Assembly (NCBI GenBank): GCA_034509925.1
Contig: CM067529.1
Span: 2,704,501 to 2,768,500, forward strand
Origin: Hirudinaria manillensis
Lineage: Eukaryota; Annelida; Clitellata; Hirudinida; Hirudinidae
DNA: 64,000 nt
Reading direction: 5' to 3'
Of this stretch, positions 62,480 through 64,000 are shown one piece after another. The position numbers were made by a program, and so were the translations under genes. The notes beneath the pieces are model-generated. The model did no database searches and had not been told where the DNA came from. It was given only the letters and a program-made list of their open reading frames with translations. Position 1 is the first letter of the stretch. Each line of letters begins with the position of its first letter.

Positions 62480-63015
62480 GCCAATCTTCCAGGAAAGACT
62501 GATGTTGAAAATCTGATGCCATTAGTAACTCTGGATGGAAATTTAACTTTCCTGATGGCGATGTCTTGTAAATATTTTATAACGAGAACGATCAATATTG
62601 TGAAATGTTCGCGAACCAAGAACTATGCGAACGAGCAGTTATTATTAATATTTTAATTGGTTATATTTATCTGAAATGGATTATTTAATTTGACCTCCAC
62701 CAGATCAACCATTTAATATTGCTAAATATTTCTCCTAATGGTCTGTCCACAAAAAAGATGTCACGCAATTTTGTCGTGTGCTTTATGTCATCCTCTCCGT
62801 TGATTATTTATCAAGAAGCTATGCCACTTAACATTACATCAAATAGCTTTAGCCTCTATCGCTTTAGAAATCGCAAGCGACAAAAGATTGACATTACAGT
62901 ACAGAATTTGTCCGTTGACATGGTCGGATTTTACAAACTCGGGCCTAAGAGTTCAGAAGATTCTAGGAAGCGCACCATCCTGAGAGGAAAATGCACAATT
63001 CAAACAGACCTCTGC
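62480..63015 (+). pseudogene. Decayed third carbonic anhydrase copy
   Basis: Pieces similar to carbonic anhydrase exons appear in the right order and strand. At 62528-62553, ACTCTGGATGGAAATTTAAC resembles exon 4 (the SGGNLN codons). At about 62731-62750, CTCCTAATGGTCTGTCCAC resembles exon 6 of the second unit. At about 62946-63012 there is a longer match to exon 8 of the first unit (roughly 80% by eye, including GTTCAGAAGATTC and CACCATCCTGA). A weak exon-5-like stretch lies near 62612-62640. In the exon-8 frame an in-frame TGA follows about 12 codons in, and no complete exon with intact splice sites remains. Exon 8 is the firmest; the others are short. Confidence 0.5.
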
Positions 63016-63719
63016 TTCAAATATGGAAATATGCCTCCGTATATTTTTTTAAATAAAAATAATAAATATGAATTCGTTAATAAATCTGGAGGGATAAAAA
63101 TTGTTTGTATATTTGACATGATGTGGATGATTATGAAAAATGAGAACGAACGTACGAATGAACGAACGAATAAATGAATTGAAGGAACTGTCGAGGAAAG
63201 ACAGATTATAGACGTTCGATCAAACGTTTTCAAAATGATGAATAATGAACATAATTTAGATTTGTAACGCTACAAATCACCATCGTGTCTAATAATAAAT
63301 GGTTTGTTTGGATATTTTACGCGATGAAGATGATGTGGATGACGATGAAAAATGATAATGCCACTCTAATTGATGCGTAATCAATAATTGTCGAAGGTAT
63401 TGCACAAAACCAGTAATTGCTGGCATCAATTAACTATTATTATTTCGTAGTTTAACTTGAATCAACTAGAATGATAAGCGTTGCATTGTACAGTCATTTG
63501 TTATGAACCGTTTCTGTTTATCAAGCATAATTGTTCTAGAAACTCATCCTAGAATTTAAAAAAGAAACATTTTTTTATTTACAATTGGCAATATCAAATT
63601 GACAAACTTCACCAAATAATGCCACACGAATACATATTTACATCTTATTTTTTTGTTCACAATTTATCGTTGAAACTATAAATTCTTAATTTAAAATAAT
63701 TTTTTAAAACATTTTATAG
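63016..63719. other. AT-rich region without a supported gene
   Basis: It contains a short GAAC/GAAT tetramer run near 63145-63175 and otherwise plain AT-rich sequence. Confidence 0.5.
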
Positions 63720-63963
63720 GCCCTACTTCAACCTCACGGGACTCGAAACAGTGGTGTTATTGGCAAACAACAAGATCTACAATCATCGCCCATTGTATTT
63801 TCCTCGAATACCAGCATCATTATCAACAGCACAACCACCACAAAAACAGCAACGGCAGCAACAATATTTTTTAAAAGCAACAGACGAAAATGAAGATGCC
63901 GCGGGTGTTTCGAGAGCACAAGGATTGAAAGATCATAACGAGGTTAACACAAACGATGTGTGA
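63720..63963 (+). CDS. Doubtful terminal exon (Gln-rich end)
   Basis: After a possible acceptor (CATTTTATAG) the frame reads PYFNLTGLETVVLLANNKIY, then a Gln/Pro-rich stretch (PPQKQQRQQQYFL), and stops after about 80 codons. The first part loosely fits a leucine-rich-repeat spacing (LxxLxxVxLxxN). No upstream exon could be matched to it, and part of the frame comes from CAA/CAG repeats, so it may be spurious. Confidence 0.22.
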
Positions 63964-64000
63964 TAACAAATTAATAATAATAACACTAATAATAATAATA

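Noticed and set aside
62326..62619. 97-codon minus-strand frame with a hydrophobic segment and a good donor (CACAG|GTATGA)
   Set aside because: It has no ATG start or partner exon, and the opposite strand carries the carbonic anhydrase relic, which explains the sequence better.

Overview
The window is nuclear DNA of an invertebrate animal. It has short exons with GT-AG introns, an AT-rich background, very many trinucleotide microsatellites, and orthologues of bilaterian genes (a pericentrin/AKAP9-type PACT protein, RMND5, a p27-type CDK inhibitor, ZSWIM8, secreted alpha-carbonic anhydrases). Nothing bacterial or viral was seen. The phylum cannot be fixed from the sequence; a marine lophotrochozoan-like genome is only a guess. 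All gene models below were joined by hand from splice signals, reading phase and family conservation.

Layout. 300-1600 (+): the 3' end of a pericentrin/AKAP9-like centrosomal gene. 2744-6537 (-): a complete 10-exon RMND5 gene (CTLH/GID ubiquitin ligase), convergent with the first. 6538-25914: about 19 kb with no gene I can support, filled with GAT/GAC, ATT, GGAT and GTT repeats. 25915-26451 (-): the CDI-domain exon of a CDKN1 (p21/p27/dacapo family) gene, with a promoter-like cluster about 1.7-1.9 kb upstream. 30504-32693 (+): one long exon for a 729-residue nuclear-looking protein I do not recognise. 34281-49848 (-): a 26-exon ZSWIM8 gene (1,884 residues by my joins), convergent with the previous gene.

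52704-57322 (+): two tandem alpha-carbonic anhydrase units whose six internal exons have identical lengths. The first is a complete secreted enzyme. The second has no visible signal-peptide exon, has lost the proton-shuttle histidine and the conserved C-terminal block, and may be reached by splicing from the first. 59024-62118 (+): a complete 15-exon gene for a 521-residue protein of unknown family. 62480-63015: decayed pieces of a third carbonic anhydrase. 63720-63963: a doubtful terminal exon.

Functionally the window mixes cell-cycle and ubiquitin genes (RMND5, CDKN1, ZSWIM8, PACT protein) with a carbonic anhydrase cluster. I see no evidence that the first group works as one unit. The least ordinary parts are the carbonic anhydrase cluster with the unknown gene lodged in it, and the 729-residue orphan.
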